Source of the DNA: Branchiostoma floridae
Lineage: Eukaryota > Chordata > Leptocardii > Amphioxiformes > Branchiostomatidae
Length of the DNA stretch: 64,000 nucleotides
Assembly: GCF_000003815.2 (NCBI RefSeq)
Contig: NC_049993.1
Span: 4,966,131-5,030,130, forward strand
Direction: 5' to 3'
Both the position numbers and the translations under genes were made by a program. Below the pieces are notes generated by a model, which saw only the letters and a list, made by a program, of their open reading frames with translations, was not told the DNA's origin and did not search any database. Position 1 is the stretch's first letter, and the number at the start of each line of letters is the position of its first letter. Positions 33,890-45,615 of the stretch are shown here, piece by piece.

Positions 33890-34160
33890 ATGAGCCTTTG
33901 AAGTCGCCGACTCGTCCAGATATAGGTCGAAGAAAGTCTTCCCCACAAAAAGTCAGCTTATCTCTCGATAGTACGGATAACAGAGTAAACACCTGCGGTT
34001 TTGCAGGTGAAACTAGACCAGGCAGATTTTATCGAGCTGTTTTGATCCCGTGTGGACAAAGATGGCCTTCACGACCCGACCACCCATCGTACAGTCACGC
34101 TTCAGTCTGCGGGCGTGCTAGGCAACCAGCCCGGCCCAGCCCGAGTGCGCGATGACCACA
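33890..34160. promoter_or_regulatory. Candidate Hedgehog-responsive enhancer with exact GLI site
   Basis: GACCACCCA, the exact GLI/Ci consensus, lies at 34078-34086. It is 69 bp from a perfect inverted pair CACCTGC/GCAGGTG (33990-34009), i.e. two E-boxes facing each other. The patch is GC-rich compared with its surroundings. ptch is a direct GLI target in flies and vertebrates (established). This site is about 14 kb upstream of the ptch ATG; the assignment as enhancer is inference. Confidence 0.4.
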
Positions 34161-34169
34161 CAAAGCCCC

Positions 34170-35466
34170 GCGGTTCTCCCAAACAAAGCTAGCATTTTTG
34201 TCTTGTAATTTAGATTTGTTCGTCGTTAACAAGGTTCGTCTTCTCTCATTCAATCATAGTCTCAAGTTCTGGGAGGAATCATTGCTCCACGTATGTATAC
34301 ATGTGACTACGCTTGTGTGGGCCCCCGAACAACCTGTGAAACCCACTGAAAGTAAATCTGCAAGCAGAGGTGTTGAGTCGTCTTGTTTTGTAAGTCTTTT
34401 AGGTTGTATGATGATTGGGTGAGGTGTCCGCTAAAGATGGGCACCATTCCAAAAACAAGCGAAAGTACAGAAACTAACGAAAATCGATAAGGGAGAAGGT
34501 ATGCACAAGAACCAGTCGAAACCGCACACCTGCTTGTAGATTAGCGTGTCACCCCAATGCAAATCACGTGACACGATCTTCGTCGTTTGTGTGCCTGCAA
34601 ACTACATATGCTAGCCAGGGACTCTACCAGAGTGTGTATGGGGGACAAGGTTGGCCTCCGAAGACCCAAACTCCAACGGCATCGCATAAACACAGCAAGA
34701 GAAAAACAACTCTATCGCCGAAGTCACGTGTCCAAAGAGTCTGGTCAAGTGAACATGACGAAGGCTACAGTGCGAACACCCGAAAGTTTGGCGACTTCGC
34801 TGTTTTGTTGGATCGCAGGAAGGAATTGAGATGTTCAGATTTTTCACTTTCTAAAGTCGAAATTCCATGAATTTTTTTTTTTGCAAACAGGTGTAAAAGA
34901 CAGACGCAGCACAGAAATGTTGGGAGTGATGGAACTATAGGAAGGTCGTAAAAGTTTGTAGCTGGCCTGTTTGGGTTGCGTGTCAGAAAAGTGGACCAGG
35001 TAAAAACATTAAAATTTCTATTCCAACACCTCTGCCAGGAAATTGCACAAACTTGTGATGATGATCTAGACGCGAAGGGAAATGATAGTCTCAGAAAAAG
35101 ATGTGGTTTCCAAAAAATGTTACCATTTTACCTCCCAAGATCTGATGGGAGATTACAGTCTCCATACATCCATTCGGGTCGCGGAGAGTTAACATCCGCA
35201 TGTCTTCCTGCCGGCGAGATGCCAGCCTAAACACCGCTAAAGTCTCCGCACATACCGACTGAGGTTTCCTTCCCATGTCACGGGAAACCAGAGGTTGAAC
35301 TTGCGAGGCTTTAGCTAAGTCCCCCCCTCCCCTTCCAAAGAACACACACGTTGTAGTTTTGATGGTGTGGTTTTCCTTCCTTCCCGATAACTTCCAAAAG
35401 TCATGATTTTGGTACTAAATATTGGAATTTGAAGCGTTTCATATTTTGGTATCCGTATCCATAGGT
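34170..35466. other. Intergenic; no gene recognised
   Basis: No supported coding segment. Short frames on both strands around 34570-34870 overlap each other and show no known motif. Confidence 0.55.
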
Positions 35467-35870
35467 ATAATCTATTAATCTCGAACCAGATCCACGGTGC
35501 GTAATGTATATAGTATCAAACTTCCCGTTTGACTCCCTTGGCCGGCTACACTCCTTGGCTAGCCTCCTTCACCGGCGTCTCTGGGAAGCTTGGCAATTTT
35601 TTTTTAATTTTTTTTTTTTTTGGGGGGGGGGGGGGTAGGTCGATTCGCGATTTTTAACCGGGAATATTATGCCGGGAAAGGAATATATGCCGGGAAAGGA
35701 ATATACACCGGAAAGCTTGTACGGGCTAGGCGAAATTGNNNNNNNNNNNNNNNNNNNNNNNNNNNNNNNNNNNNNNNNNNNNNNNNNNNNNNNNNNNNNN
35801 NNNNNNNNNNNNNNNNNNNNNNNNNNNNNNNNNNNNNNAATATTCCCGGTTAAAATCGCGAATCGACCTA

Positions 35871-35901
<31 letters not shown>

Positions 35902-36005
35902 AATTGGAAAAAAATTGCCAAGCTTCCCAGAGACCCCGGTGAAGGAGGCCAGCTTTGATACTATCATATGGCACCGTAGGATCTGCTTGGAGATTAATAA
36001 TCTAT
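35467..36005. mobile_element. Fold-back MULE-like element with perfect 9-bp target duplication
   Basis: The element runs 35476-35996, flanked by ATAATCTAT at 35467-35475 and 35997-36005. The left end is TAATCTCGAACCAGATCC and the right end is GGATCTGCTTGGAGATTA. The arms are inverted over more than 200 bp on each side (CTGGGAAGCTTGGCAATTTT, poly-T/poly-G, TCGATTCGCGATTTTAACCG and so on), with a 100-N gap (35739-35838) in the loop. The left arm also has tandem GCCGGGAAAGGAATATAT units. No coding. 9-bp duplications are typical of Mutator-like elements. Confidence 0.85.
35739..35838. other. Assembly gap (100 N)
   Basis: Exactly 100 Ns, a conventional placeholder of unknown true length, in the loop of the fold-back element. 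Frames that run across it are artefacts. Confidence 0.98.
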
Positions 36006-36009
36006 GGCA

Positions 36010-38460
36010 ACAAGAATGTGCGGCACTGTCACAGTGGAAATCCAAGCGGCCAAAGAAACACTACTATGCATCCCACTTATCCTTCTTTTGGGCTTCTCCC
36101 CTGGACAGGACTTTTGGGCTATCAGCAACTCACCCTTGCCTCCAAAAGCCCATGCATCCGGTGACTAGGGACGGATACCGATTACCAAATGACCCAAACT
36201 GCCGAGGACGCTGTATGCAGGTGTGATCGTCCAACATTCGGGGCCTTACTCAAGTTTCATCCGGAACAGACTAAACGTTTTTTTTCGGGCTGTTTGCAAA
36301 GTACGGGAGCCCCAAATCCTAAAGAAAAGTAGAAGGGTTCTCCCATGCCACCTGGTATGGACAGAAAGCTGGGCACGTGAAGGATAGATCATAGATACGA
36401 GGGTCACAGTCCTCCCATCTGGTAGCGGGCACTCGGGTGATGGTGATAACTAACGTCCTTACAATGTAGAAAAACACCTTTCCTCCCTTTGAGCTGGTGG
36501 TTGAAAGAAAAAGCAAAAAAAGTTGTCACCGGCGTGGTTCTTGTTTATATCATAATTACAAATGTTGTAAAACCACACATCATTTGCTACAAACTTTATG
36601 CGAGTCCTTTGCCCGCCAGAACCTTAAAATGTAAGATATCAACCTCCTTGAAGATAGGGAAGTGTCCATTGCTGTTTCTCAAGCTCTTTTTCTCTCTCCG
36701 TCTACAGAGACTTGACAATTACAACATCAAAACATCAACTCCATCATTTTTCTCACTTGTGACAGCTACATTTACTAACTGAATGATAAATATTGAACGA
36801 AACAACAAAACAACTTTAGCGTTTCAATTTTCGCCGAATATAGAAGCATAATCGAATCTTACTACTTCGGCCTCACAACACGAACTCTCATGAATTCTTG
36901 AGTTCGCTAACTACCTACGAACAAGAAACCCCTTGTGTTGCAAACAAAATTGAGATTAAACTCTTTAGTGCCAACATAATGTCCACTTGTACAACCGCAA
37001 AGTACCTGCTATTGAGAACTCTCTAACTTATCCTTATTCAACATATTCAAAGACCGACACTTGACAGTCTTCACGGGCCTAGTGTTAGATCGGTACCCAA
37101 TGCTGAAGTAGTTACCCTTCTTGTAGGTAAACTATCTCAACTCGCTAAAGCACACTTCACAAACAACCCCGTTCGAGTACTGGGTGGCGAGTGGTCGTTG
37201 TCTTTTCTAATGCTGATTAGGTGCGCGATAAACCGTTGGCGAGTATGTGTTAATCTGTCCCGAGTATATTTGCCCATCCCCTCTCATGCACCTGTTTATC
37301 GGTGTCGCGGGAAGGCGGGAACAAATACGGGCCTTGTACCGGTGTTTGCTCTCCTAGTGGGTGGGCAGGGCGCGCGAGCAAATTGACAGAAGGCATTCTG
37401 GGTAGTATTTGCGTAGACGGTTTTTGCGCGCTTGGTGAGCTGGGTAAATTTGTGCATCATGTCTCGGCAGCATGTCAGGCGGATTGCACCCGGCTGAGAA
37501 CAGGGATTAGACATGGTAGTCTTCTCACACCTGCACGGGAACATCTGCAAGCAGGTGTAGGGGTGGGGTGGAGTAGTAGAGTCCTCTAATGTTTTATGAC
37601 AGCTCAACTGCTTTGTTATTAAAAAAAATACCCACCCTCGATTGAAAAATTATATCAAAACTTATTCTAGCCCATTTTTGTGTGTAATAGTTGCTGACTA
37701 TACCGTACCGTGTACAATTGTCGTGCAATAAAGTTCATTTATCTTTTTAACACAAAATGGAGCAGCCTCTCCTGGCATCTGCTTAGAGAAAATCCCAGAA
37801 AAGAGAACAGAACGTCTCTCACAAAGATACAAAGATTTCCCCTCTTCTATCTCTATCATTTTGTGCCAAAAGCCAATGTGCCATCTACGAAGGAGAAAGG
37901 TACATGGTGTACTTGTCAAGTTTTCGTCATTGACACGCGCATACACAAATTTGATCAAATTTTAATCAAATTACTCGTCTGGTTTTATGAGTAAGAAGCT
38001 TTTTAGTTTACCCTCAAGAAATTTTGTCACAAAAATGCATCGATCGCCCTGTTTCCTCCTGAGGACCCTCGTTCAATCCACCTTTTCCTCCCAACATGTG
38101 CGTGTAGTCAAACCAACACAGACGATTTCTTGTATGCAGCAATTCAAAAACAGATGCCGAACAGGGTTAACAGTATTCTACCAAGACCATCTTGGAGACA
38201 GTTCCCACATTTTGTACAATGAAAGGGTCCAGTAAAACGCGCGGGACCAGGTAGTCGTGAATGACGCTGGACCTCTGAGGTCATTGACCCCTTGATCCTG
38301 GCCAGCCACCCGCGGTGATTCCGTCACAGTGTCACGTGATCACATTTTTTGGAATACTGCAATGACGAAAGTAACGGTTGAATATAATGACTTCTATCCA
38401 TTTGCTCTCTTACGAGTATTGTTTAAAATGTTGCTAGTCACAACGATTGCGATTCTAATT
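36010..38460. other. Intergenic; no gene recognised
   Basis: No coding exon recognised. GC-rich patch at 37300-37570, where CACACCTGC (37528) and GCAGGTGTAG (37551) form an inverted E-box pair. Confidence 0.55.
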
Positions 38461-38466
38461 ACGGAG

Positions 38467-38540
38467 TAATCTCAAAGCAGATACCGGCAGGGCAGTCAGA
38501 AAGGTCTACAATTGTCCAACCAACATCTGCTCGGAGATTA
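38467..38540. mobile_element. 74-bp MULE-like inverted-repeat element
   Basis: The left end is TAATCTCAAAGCAGAT and the right end is CATCTGCTCGGAGATTA, an inverted pair of the same family as the elements at 42698 and 52011. No target duplication is visible, so it may be an internally deleted or recombined copy. Confidence 0.65.
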
Positions 38541-38549
38541 CATCTATCT

Positions 38550-41500
38550 ACTGTACTTTGTTCCATGTAACTTGGGGATAATGTTGTTCATTGATGTGTT
38601 GTCGACTGTCGAGGCCAGGAAACCTATGCTAATGGATTTCTCTCGGTCAAGGCTGTGCGTGTAATATTCCCCCTTGTTTTGATAATCTCCTTATCCGCGA
38701 TCTGGGATCGAACGTCGCTGAAAGACAGCGAGCCTAATCTCTAACCAGATGTAGGAGACGACTAGAGGTCCACAGTTTAGACGAGGAGAGAAAAATGAAC
38801 CACTAGACTCTACGTTGTACTAGTATATTACAACTACAGAGCTGTGGATGGCGCTACCAGGAATGACCTTATATTATATTGAAGAGTGGCCGTTCCTACC
38901 TGCGCCAGAAGAACTCTACTCTACTGTCTCTAGACTGACTATAGATGATATAGAGAACCCATAGACTAGATGATAGAGAATGTCTAGAAAGTCAAGACAC
39001 ACAGACAACACTGGACCAAACCCTGCAACTATATTCAACTATTCTGCCAACTGTTAGTTGTAAAAGAAGCGTGCTTGGTTGGCGCGAAACTCAGCCCAAA
39101 CAGGCGGATTGTGTAGAGGAGTTTGCGCCGTTGACAGCCTGGCTCGTGAATGGATACATTTTGACGGTATTTGGCGCTGCGGGAGGGTAAAGGTCACATG
39201 TCCCGGATCACTGCCGTCAGACCACCGCGGAGCGATATAGCCTCGCATAACAGACCTCGGGAAGAAGTAACAGCGTCCTCTAGCGGCGGAGATATGATAG
39301 TCTGCCCCAGACTTCCATGGTGGCTGAAATTCGCGGACTTTCCCGAACAAGGCCTTTCTGTCTCCTATGACCGCCATATTCTTATGTTCACACACACGTT
39401 TCGATAAGTTTGAACAATCTCCGTTGACTTATCTTCTTCGTCTCTGGCTAGACATAAGACCATGACTTTTTCATTATAGCTCATCTGGGTCTACCCAAGG
39501 AGCTTTTATAACTTGATAAAAGCTCAATTTTAATGTTTCGCTTGCAATGTAACATGCTTTAAAAGACCAGCTACTGGCTCTTCCAGCCAAATTATGGTCT
39601 GCCTGTATATCCCCAAAATGATAATCCTGGACCAGAAAACTTGCACAGAGCAAGAGAAGTAGATAATGACTTAATGCGGAGGTACGACACGAACAAAAGT
39701 TCGAAATATCTAAAGCCTTCTAGATTTATTGGTTTATGCTCTCATTGATTATGCAAATTAGGCTGAAATAAGCATCATCTATTTTGAATGATGGTCTTCT
39801 CTAGCACAAGTACACATATATTGTTTGTACACATTTTTTGTTTGCAATTTTAACAAAAACACCCCTGCAGTTCCAGACTATGCTACTAGGCGGCAAACCC
39901 TACAACAATGAGTTCCTAACATGAAAAAGTATCTGGCACCAGTAGATAAAGGCCATGAAGACTGTGGCGTGTCCGGGACAAAAGATACAAAAACTAGAAG
40001 TTCTGCTGCAGTTCCAATGTCAAACATCATAGGGCCCAATATTGACCCCCATCGTCTTCCCAAGACTTACCAATCCAAATATCATCACTATCAACCCACA
40101 CGCTCTAGAGTAGTCTAGAGTAATGCTGACTCCAAATATCCGGAAATATCCACAGGCAGACAGACAGACATACTCTCACACACAGACAGACACATAGACA
40201 CACCCAAAACTATACCTCCATTCTTAACGTTAACGGAAGTAAAAACAGTTTGGGGTGGGAAACAAGAACAGAAGGGATGTGTTAGCTTTAATCATGATCT
40301 ACAACTTAAGCATAAATTCGATACCGGCCTTCACCTACAATTTTTATCATCGCAGAGTCTTTGGCCTCAACCCAAGCCGTAAATGTACAGAACTAATTCT
40401 CTAATTATAACTTCACGTCCGAGACAGCGAGCGTGGCCACAAACGTCGCACCGGTGATTCCCACCAATTACTTCTCTCCACTCAAACACATGATGTAATT
40501 AAGGTTTTGGACGAGATAATCATCAATTGATTTGTCATACTCTCAAAGCAGACCGCCCACATACATGTACATTGTGCTACTAACAATAGACATGTCCTTG
40601 GTAAACCCAAGAATTGCTTGAAGGCGTCTAAAAGTAGGCTTTACTCGAAGATTTTAGTCAGAAATCTGCATGAAACGACGTAAGTTATATCCTTCTTACC
40701 AGTACTGCACGTGAATTAGTTCTTCCAGAAACGATGCAGCAATTGTTCGCTTTTTACCGCCAATTATGCACTTTTTACCTTATCGGGGTGCAGGGGAAGT
40801 GCGGCGACCACAGTTTGAGATAAGAATAATGGCGCGCAATTGTCTGTCGTCTGATTTCTGTCTGGAGCGTACTCAACCAGGCGACAATGCACCTGTGAAA
40901 GACGACACAGAAGTGGTGAAGCCGGGAAGGATGTCTGTCAAAGAATTGTGACTGGCAGGTAGCTAGTAGTAATGAAACGTCCCTTGTCCTGCATGGGCTA
41001 CGTATGACATGGACAATCAAATCGATGTTTATGTTTTCGTTTTTATTACACAGAATTACCTTCAAAACCCTTTCCTAACTCGAAAATGTCGATGCTATAC
41101 CGTTACCTTCTGAAGCAGCGAACCCTTTGATAATATACGTCAAGCAGATGCTAGTACGTTCAATCGGAGGTCTCTCTCAGTCTCTGACTGCTTTCTGAAA
41201 TTCTGTTGTCTTTCTGACACGAAGCTATCCGAATGTACAGCAAAGAGGGACAGCCAAAACATCTGACTTTCCATCTGCTTGGTCAAATTTTCAAACATTG
41301 CAGCGCAGCTTCAACATGGGGTTTGCCAAAGATGACTCTAAATCCAATTACGAGCCAGCGACGGGTTAGCACCAATTCCAAACACAAACTTGTCATTTCT
41401 GGGTCAGAATTACATCAAAAGCGAGGAGGAATCTCACAAACGAGGATCGCAGGGATGGCGCGAAGCTTCCTGGCAACTGTTCTGACCGAAAGGTCGACAA

Positions 41501-41690
41501 TCGCACCTGAGTGCCGACTCTGCGGTTCCGCTCTGAAAGAAAGAGAAATGAAGCTTGAGGTAGGCCTCAGAGGTCCCGGCACACGTGACAACTGTCGACG
41601 TGCCCTTCTATAACATCATAGGAACATGTAGGAGAAAAACAAAGAACAACTTTAATACGCCCACAAAGTTACATCAAAGTTACCAGCATT
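38550..41690. other. Intergenic; no gene recognised
   Basis: No coding exon recognised. A simple (CAGA)n stretch occurs at about 40156-40205. Confidence 0.55.
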
Positions 41691-41790
41691 NNNNNNNNNN
41701 NNNNNNNNNNNNNNNNNNNNNNNNNNNNNNNNNNNNNNNNNNNNNNNNNNNNNNNNNNNNNNNNNNNNNNNNNNNNNNNNNNNNNNNNNN
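41691..41790. other. Assembly gap (100 N)
   Basis: A 100-N placeholder. It hides the left end of the inverted-repeat element whose right end follows directly. Confidence 0.98.
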
Positions 41791-41880
41791 CTGGCCGGTT
41801 ATATTCCTCTGGCCGGCTTACTCCTCTGATTTGTTACATTTCTACGATTTTTCCAGCGATCCGGAGTCTGGTAGAGACTA
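41791..41880. mobile_element. Right end of a TAGTCTCTACCAGACT-type element (left end in gap)
   Basis: The sequence CTGGCCGGTTATATTCCTCT, then TTTCTACGATTTTTCCAGCG and GGAGTCTGGTAGAGACTA, is the same as the right half of the complete element at 47120-47303 with few changes. The left terminus must lie in the preceding Ns. Confidence 0.8.
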
Positions 41881-41889
41881 GGTAACCTC

Positions 41890-42690
41890 TGTCGTAGCCT
41901 GCTAGATGATAAGAGAAGAAGTAAAACAGTTCACTGACAGTATCAGGGCCTATCAAGGGAGAGGGTTAGTACGAGTCTGGTAGATCATTCATAGCGGAGT
42001 CAAGCGAAACAAGATGTCTGTCTGCGTGTGTTGTACAAGATGTTTTAGAATTGAGTCAAGACTCTAGGTCAATCTGAGTTCGTCGATGCATTTGGGTGGC
42101 CGTTGGCAATTGTTCTCGACACTTACAGATCAATGTAGGGTTCTGATATGCAACAATGTTACAGTATAATTTCAGTAGTTTATGATTTAGTGCATGCGGT
42201 ACCTCATTGGTCAAACCTAGAAAAAGCCATTCGAATTCCCAAGATTTTGACGCGTGTAAAGATCTAAGATCTGCATTGATATCTGCAAAATGTTTTCTTA
42301 GAATGTTACAATGTTTCCCAGACAGCTTCGTTACTTGGGCATTCAGCTATAAGTTGCCATGGTTACGACATTCTCATTCAGCCAATTAGAGAGCTCAATT
42401 CGTTCTACATTTCTACCAATTTCGTTGGTGCACATATTCGTCCTATGATTGGTCCTTGAAGTCTGAAATTTTTGTGCGCCGTCAAGAAAAGATTTATGGG
42501 CAATCCCACCGTAGTAGAACGGACGTTCCAAGAAGTTTTGCTGCCCGGAATCTCAGGTCAGCTGCTTTGCGAGCATAAAAATATGAAGGTGACTGAAAAA
42601 ACACGAAATGCAAAAATTGTTTGTTCAAGATGACAGCAGGGTTACGCCAGGGTCTGCGTGTTGACAAACGTGGCGAGGTTTTGCGTTCCA
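41890..42690. other. Intergenic; no gene recognised
   Basis: Nothing recognised on either strand. Confidence 0.5.
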
Positions 42691-42697
42691 TTGGAGC

Positions 42698-42820
42698 TAA
42701 TCTCCGAGCAGATGTAGGGGTAGAAAATCGTCACGTTTTCTGATCGATCGTCTGAACTCTGCCCTAGACAGGAAAAAAAAAGATCAGAAAACGTTGCGAT
42801 TAAAATCTGCTTGGAGATTA
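42698..42820. mobile_element. 123-bp near-perfect hairpin element of the TAATCTCC family
   Basis: The left end is TAATCTCCGAGCAGAT and the right end is ATCTGCTTGGAGATTA. Inside, ATCGTCACGTTTTCTGATC is inverted as GATCAGAAAACGTTGCGAT. Almost the whole element can fold on itself apart from a loop of about 45 bp. No coding; no clear target duplication. Confidence 0.75.
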
Positions 42821-43029
42821 CACAAGAACTGTTTTGTAACGTGGTACACGAACGAGACGTTATCATACAGTATTGTCGACCTTTTTGATATAGGACGAAA
42901 CGTCACGAAACAGAAAAATGTCCACTTTTCTCAAAAACTCGTGGACCATGATAGATGCGCTTCTCTTCAAGAGAACACGAAAGTCCTTTGACTTGTTGCC
43001 TTCTGAGCTGCACTGCTACGCTTATTTAC

Positions 43030-43450
43030 AAGAATCGTGACGTCATCTCCCATCAAAAGAAGAAGAAAGTCGTAATTAGGCGGGCTGATTGGCGGAGGCT
43101 GGAGGATCGGCGGTGAGATGTTTGTACAGGGGGGATGAATCGTGCAGCGCGCCTGGAACTGCAGCAGGCAGAACCAGCGGAAGGCCAACTAAATAAACAG
43201 GCGTGACAATAAAATATGAGCGGTGTGTTTAGACAAGTGACAGTTCGGAGGTGGCGAGCCCGCAGAGAAAATAATCAGCCGGGCCGACCTGCGGCGAGCC
43301 CGGCCCGAATGTTCACCACCTTCCGCGGTGCAGACAGTCGGTCTCATTAGGCTCTCTTCAATACACACCTCGCCGCCCCCTTCCACCTCCCCACCCCCTG
43401 GGTAACGGAGCGGAGGGAGGGGTGGGGAATGGGGGGCAGAGTGGGGTCAT
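43030..43450. promoter_or_regulatory. GC-rich, motif-dense block: candidate cis-regulatory element
   Basis: Within 420 bp there are a perfect CRE (43038-43045), a homeodomain-type TAATTAG (43073-43079), a forkhead-type AAATAAACA (43191-43199), an ACAATAAAA posterior-Hox/Sox-like motif at about 43206 and CATTAG at about 43345. The GCCGGGC/GCCCGGC stem at 43278-43306 also lies here. The mix of AT-rich core sites in GC-rich DNA resembles animal enhancers. No protein-coding signal. Inferred only. Confidence 0.35.
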
Positions 43451-43459
43451 AGCATCATG

Positions 43460-45160
43460 GTCGCTTCGGTATCACTATCTTGTCCCCACTGAATTCTAAG
43501 CATACACGAGATGACACGAATAAATAAGCTGTGGTAATTTCCACCCTCGCGCTGTTTTATCGCGACTCTGGGAAGTTTTGGACCCAGGGGGGCGCCCCCT
43601 CCTATCTGGATGACCCCCCTGTCACATCCGGCAACTTGTCATCCTTCTAACTGTGTACCCCATCCCCCACCCCCTCTCCAAACGGTCGTGTGCGGCGTGC
43701 TCGTGCGGTTAGACCCCACTCCTTGAAGAGGAATTAGCGAGCAAATATCAGACGACATTTGTGGGTGTTAGCTTACGGGCGGTGGGGCACGTCCCCCCGG
43801 CCACGCGATCGCATCAGCACCATTATCACTGCCCGCAGCTTTCATCAAAAAATTGAAAACTTACTCCAAACCACCGACCTTAACACCCCTACGTGTGCCG
43901 AAGGCCAGAGCCTATATAGCTGCACATTTTCTGACTACGACACAAGTTCGTAGCTACCATAGCCCTCCCTCGGTAACCCAAGAAGGCGACTAGAGGACAT
44001 AAGAGAAGAAGATACCTCTGTTTTCCCCATGCCGACAGTGACTCGGGGCCGCCCTCGCCTTGTACCGCCCAGTCGGTAAGCCTGGTGCAGCCAGTACTGG
44101 AATCACGCTCTCTCCCAGGACTTTTGTCGCGGCGCTGGACTAAATATTTTGCTTATAGACGATTGATTTGTGGCGAGCAGCTCGCTTATCAAGCGGGTTC
44201 TGCTGCCCAGGAAAAGTATACAAGTGGTTCAGCCTGTCCGGTGTCTACAACCCATGGCTCCCGTCACCCGAGCCTGTTGTTTGGATACTGACAGAGGGGA
44301 CGGTGTAGCCTTACTCCAGCCAGAAAGACCTGTATTCTGTGGCCTGTCCGGTACGGGGGGACCGCTTACTTGTTTGTCCGGCTACCTTACACCTTTACAC
44401 CGCCTGAAAACCGCCGACTTGTCACCTCTACGAGATGAAAGACACCGAGACCACCGGTGGGTCAAAGGCGACAACAAAGGTAATTATTTTTACACGCGAA
44501 AAATTGGCACACGGAGTTGTTAGTGTACACAGTCCTCGCCCCCCTCAAGCTTACAGTCTCCAAGCTATTAACATGCCTGCGTCTCAACGCACAGGGGCAG
44601 GGGACTGGGCTGAGCGTTTGGCACGCGGGAGGGGGACAAGTTGTTGGAACTCCGCAAAACAGCGCGAGATGTGCGTCAACCGGCCAGGGTAGCTATGGCG
44701 TACGGAAACACGGAAAGGTCATTGCCAATAGAAGACAGAGATACACATGAGACAGTGCAAGATTACACAACTTTTTACGTCTTTTTAACTCGTTTTACAC
44801 GCTCTTGGAGTGACGCGCTTTTTTCACTGGATGTAACGTTACTAGAAAAGCTATAAATATGCGTATTGTCGAGTCAAGCTCACATCAAGTTCAACTTAAG
44901 ACCGCACATGTCGTCACTTGGCCCTCGGATGTTACAAGCCCACAGTGTCAATGTCAATGTTAGGTGCCTACACAAACGACGCAATGCTACAAGCGTGCAG
45001 TTCTGAAATTACGGCTTACGAAATAGTGCTTATATATTTCTAAGAAAATTATTCGGCCTTATGAGGATTTCAAACTTTTTTCCGTATGAGAATGAAAATA
45101 ACAGAGATAATACCTCCTTACTAGTACTTAATATAAGTGCCATAGAAAATAAGTTGATAG
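43460..45160. other. Intergenic, GC-rich to 44.7 kb; no gene recognised
   Basis: Open frames of 60-117 codons at 43759-44750 overlap one another in different frames and have no known motif. I read them as chance frames in GC-rich DNA. Confidence 0.45.
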
Positions 45161-45172
45161 GCCAGTTATTAG

Positions 45173-45320
45173 ATAGAAAGAAAGAAAGCCCTGAAAGAAA
45201 GAAGGAAGGAAAGAAAAAAGAAAGAAAAATATGGAAAGGAAATGAAAAAAAGAAGAAAGATTAAAGAGACGAAAGATGCATCAAAATGAAATGAAAACAG
45301 AAAATGGAGAGGACAAAAGG
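45173..45320 (+). repeat. (GAAA)n-rich purine tract
   Basis: An almost pure A/G stretch on the plus strand with repeated GAAAGAAAG and AAGAAAG units. The minus-strand frame of Phe/Ser/Leu over it is a by-product. Confidence 0.8.
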
Positions 45321-45380
45321 AAGAAGAGAAAACAAAGTAAGAGAAAGGTAACAAACATGTATCAAAGAACCGCCGTCTCG

Positions 45381-45388
45381 TGACGTCA
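45381..45388. promoter_or_regulatory. Perfect CRE (TGACGTCA)
   Basis: Palindromic CRE in the context CTCGTGACGTCACTGG, followed 11 bp later by a TGACGTAA half-type site. Confidence 0.35.
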
Positions 45389-45549
45389 CTGGAGTGTGAC
45401 GTAACACCAGCCTTCAAAGGCTCCCAAGCTGTTTTCTGGTGTTGAAGTCATATATTACAGTCTGCAACCCGCCCGACCTTCCCATCTTGTCCTGCGGCGA
45501 TCTACAAATCTTAACCATTCATCAAGCTTTCCACACTTGAGCTCGACTG

Positions 45550-45557
45550 TGACGTCA
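45550..45557. promoter_or_regulatory. Perfect CRE (TGACGTCA)
   Basis: A palindromic CRE in ACTGTGACGTCACTGCAG, 169 bp from the previous one. Confidence 0.35.
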
Positions 45558-45615
45558 CTGCAGGGACCGACACGTCTGACCCTATCAGGAGACGGCAATC
45601 CATTCGGATGAGGTG

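Noticed and set aside
35569-36226. 158-185 codon frames across 35.6-36.2 kb
   Set aside because: They cross the 100-N gap and lie in the arms of the fold-back element.
41233-41613. 126-codon plus-strand frame before the gap
   Set aside because: No homology recognised and no splice or codon signal that sets it apart.
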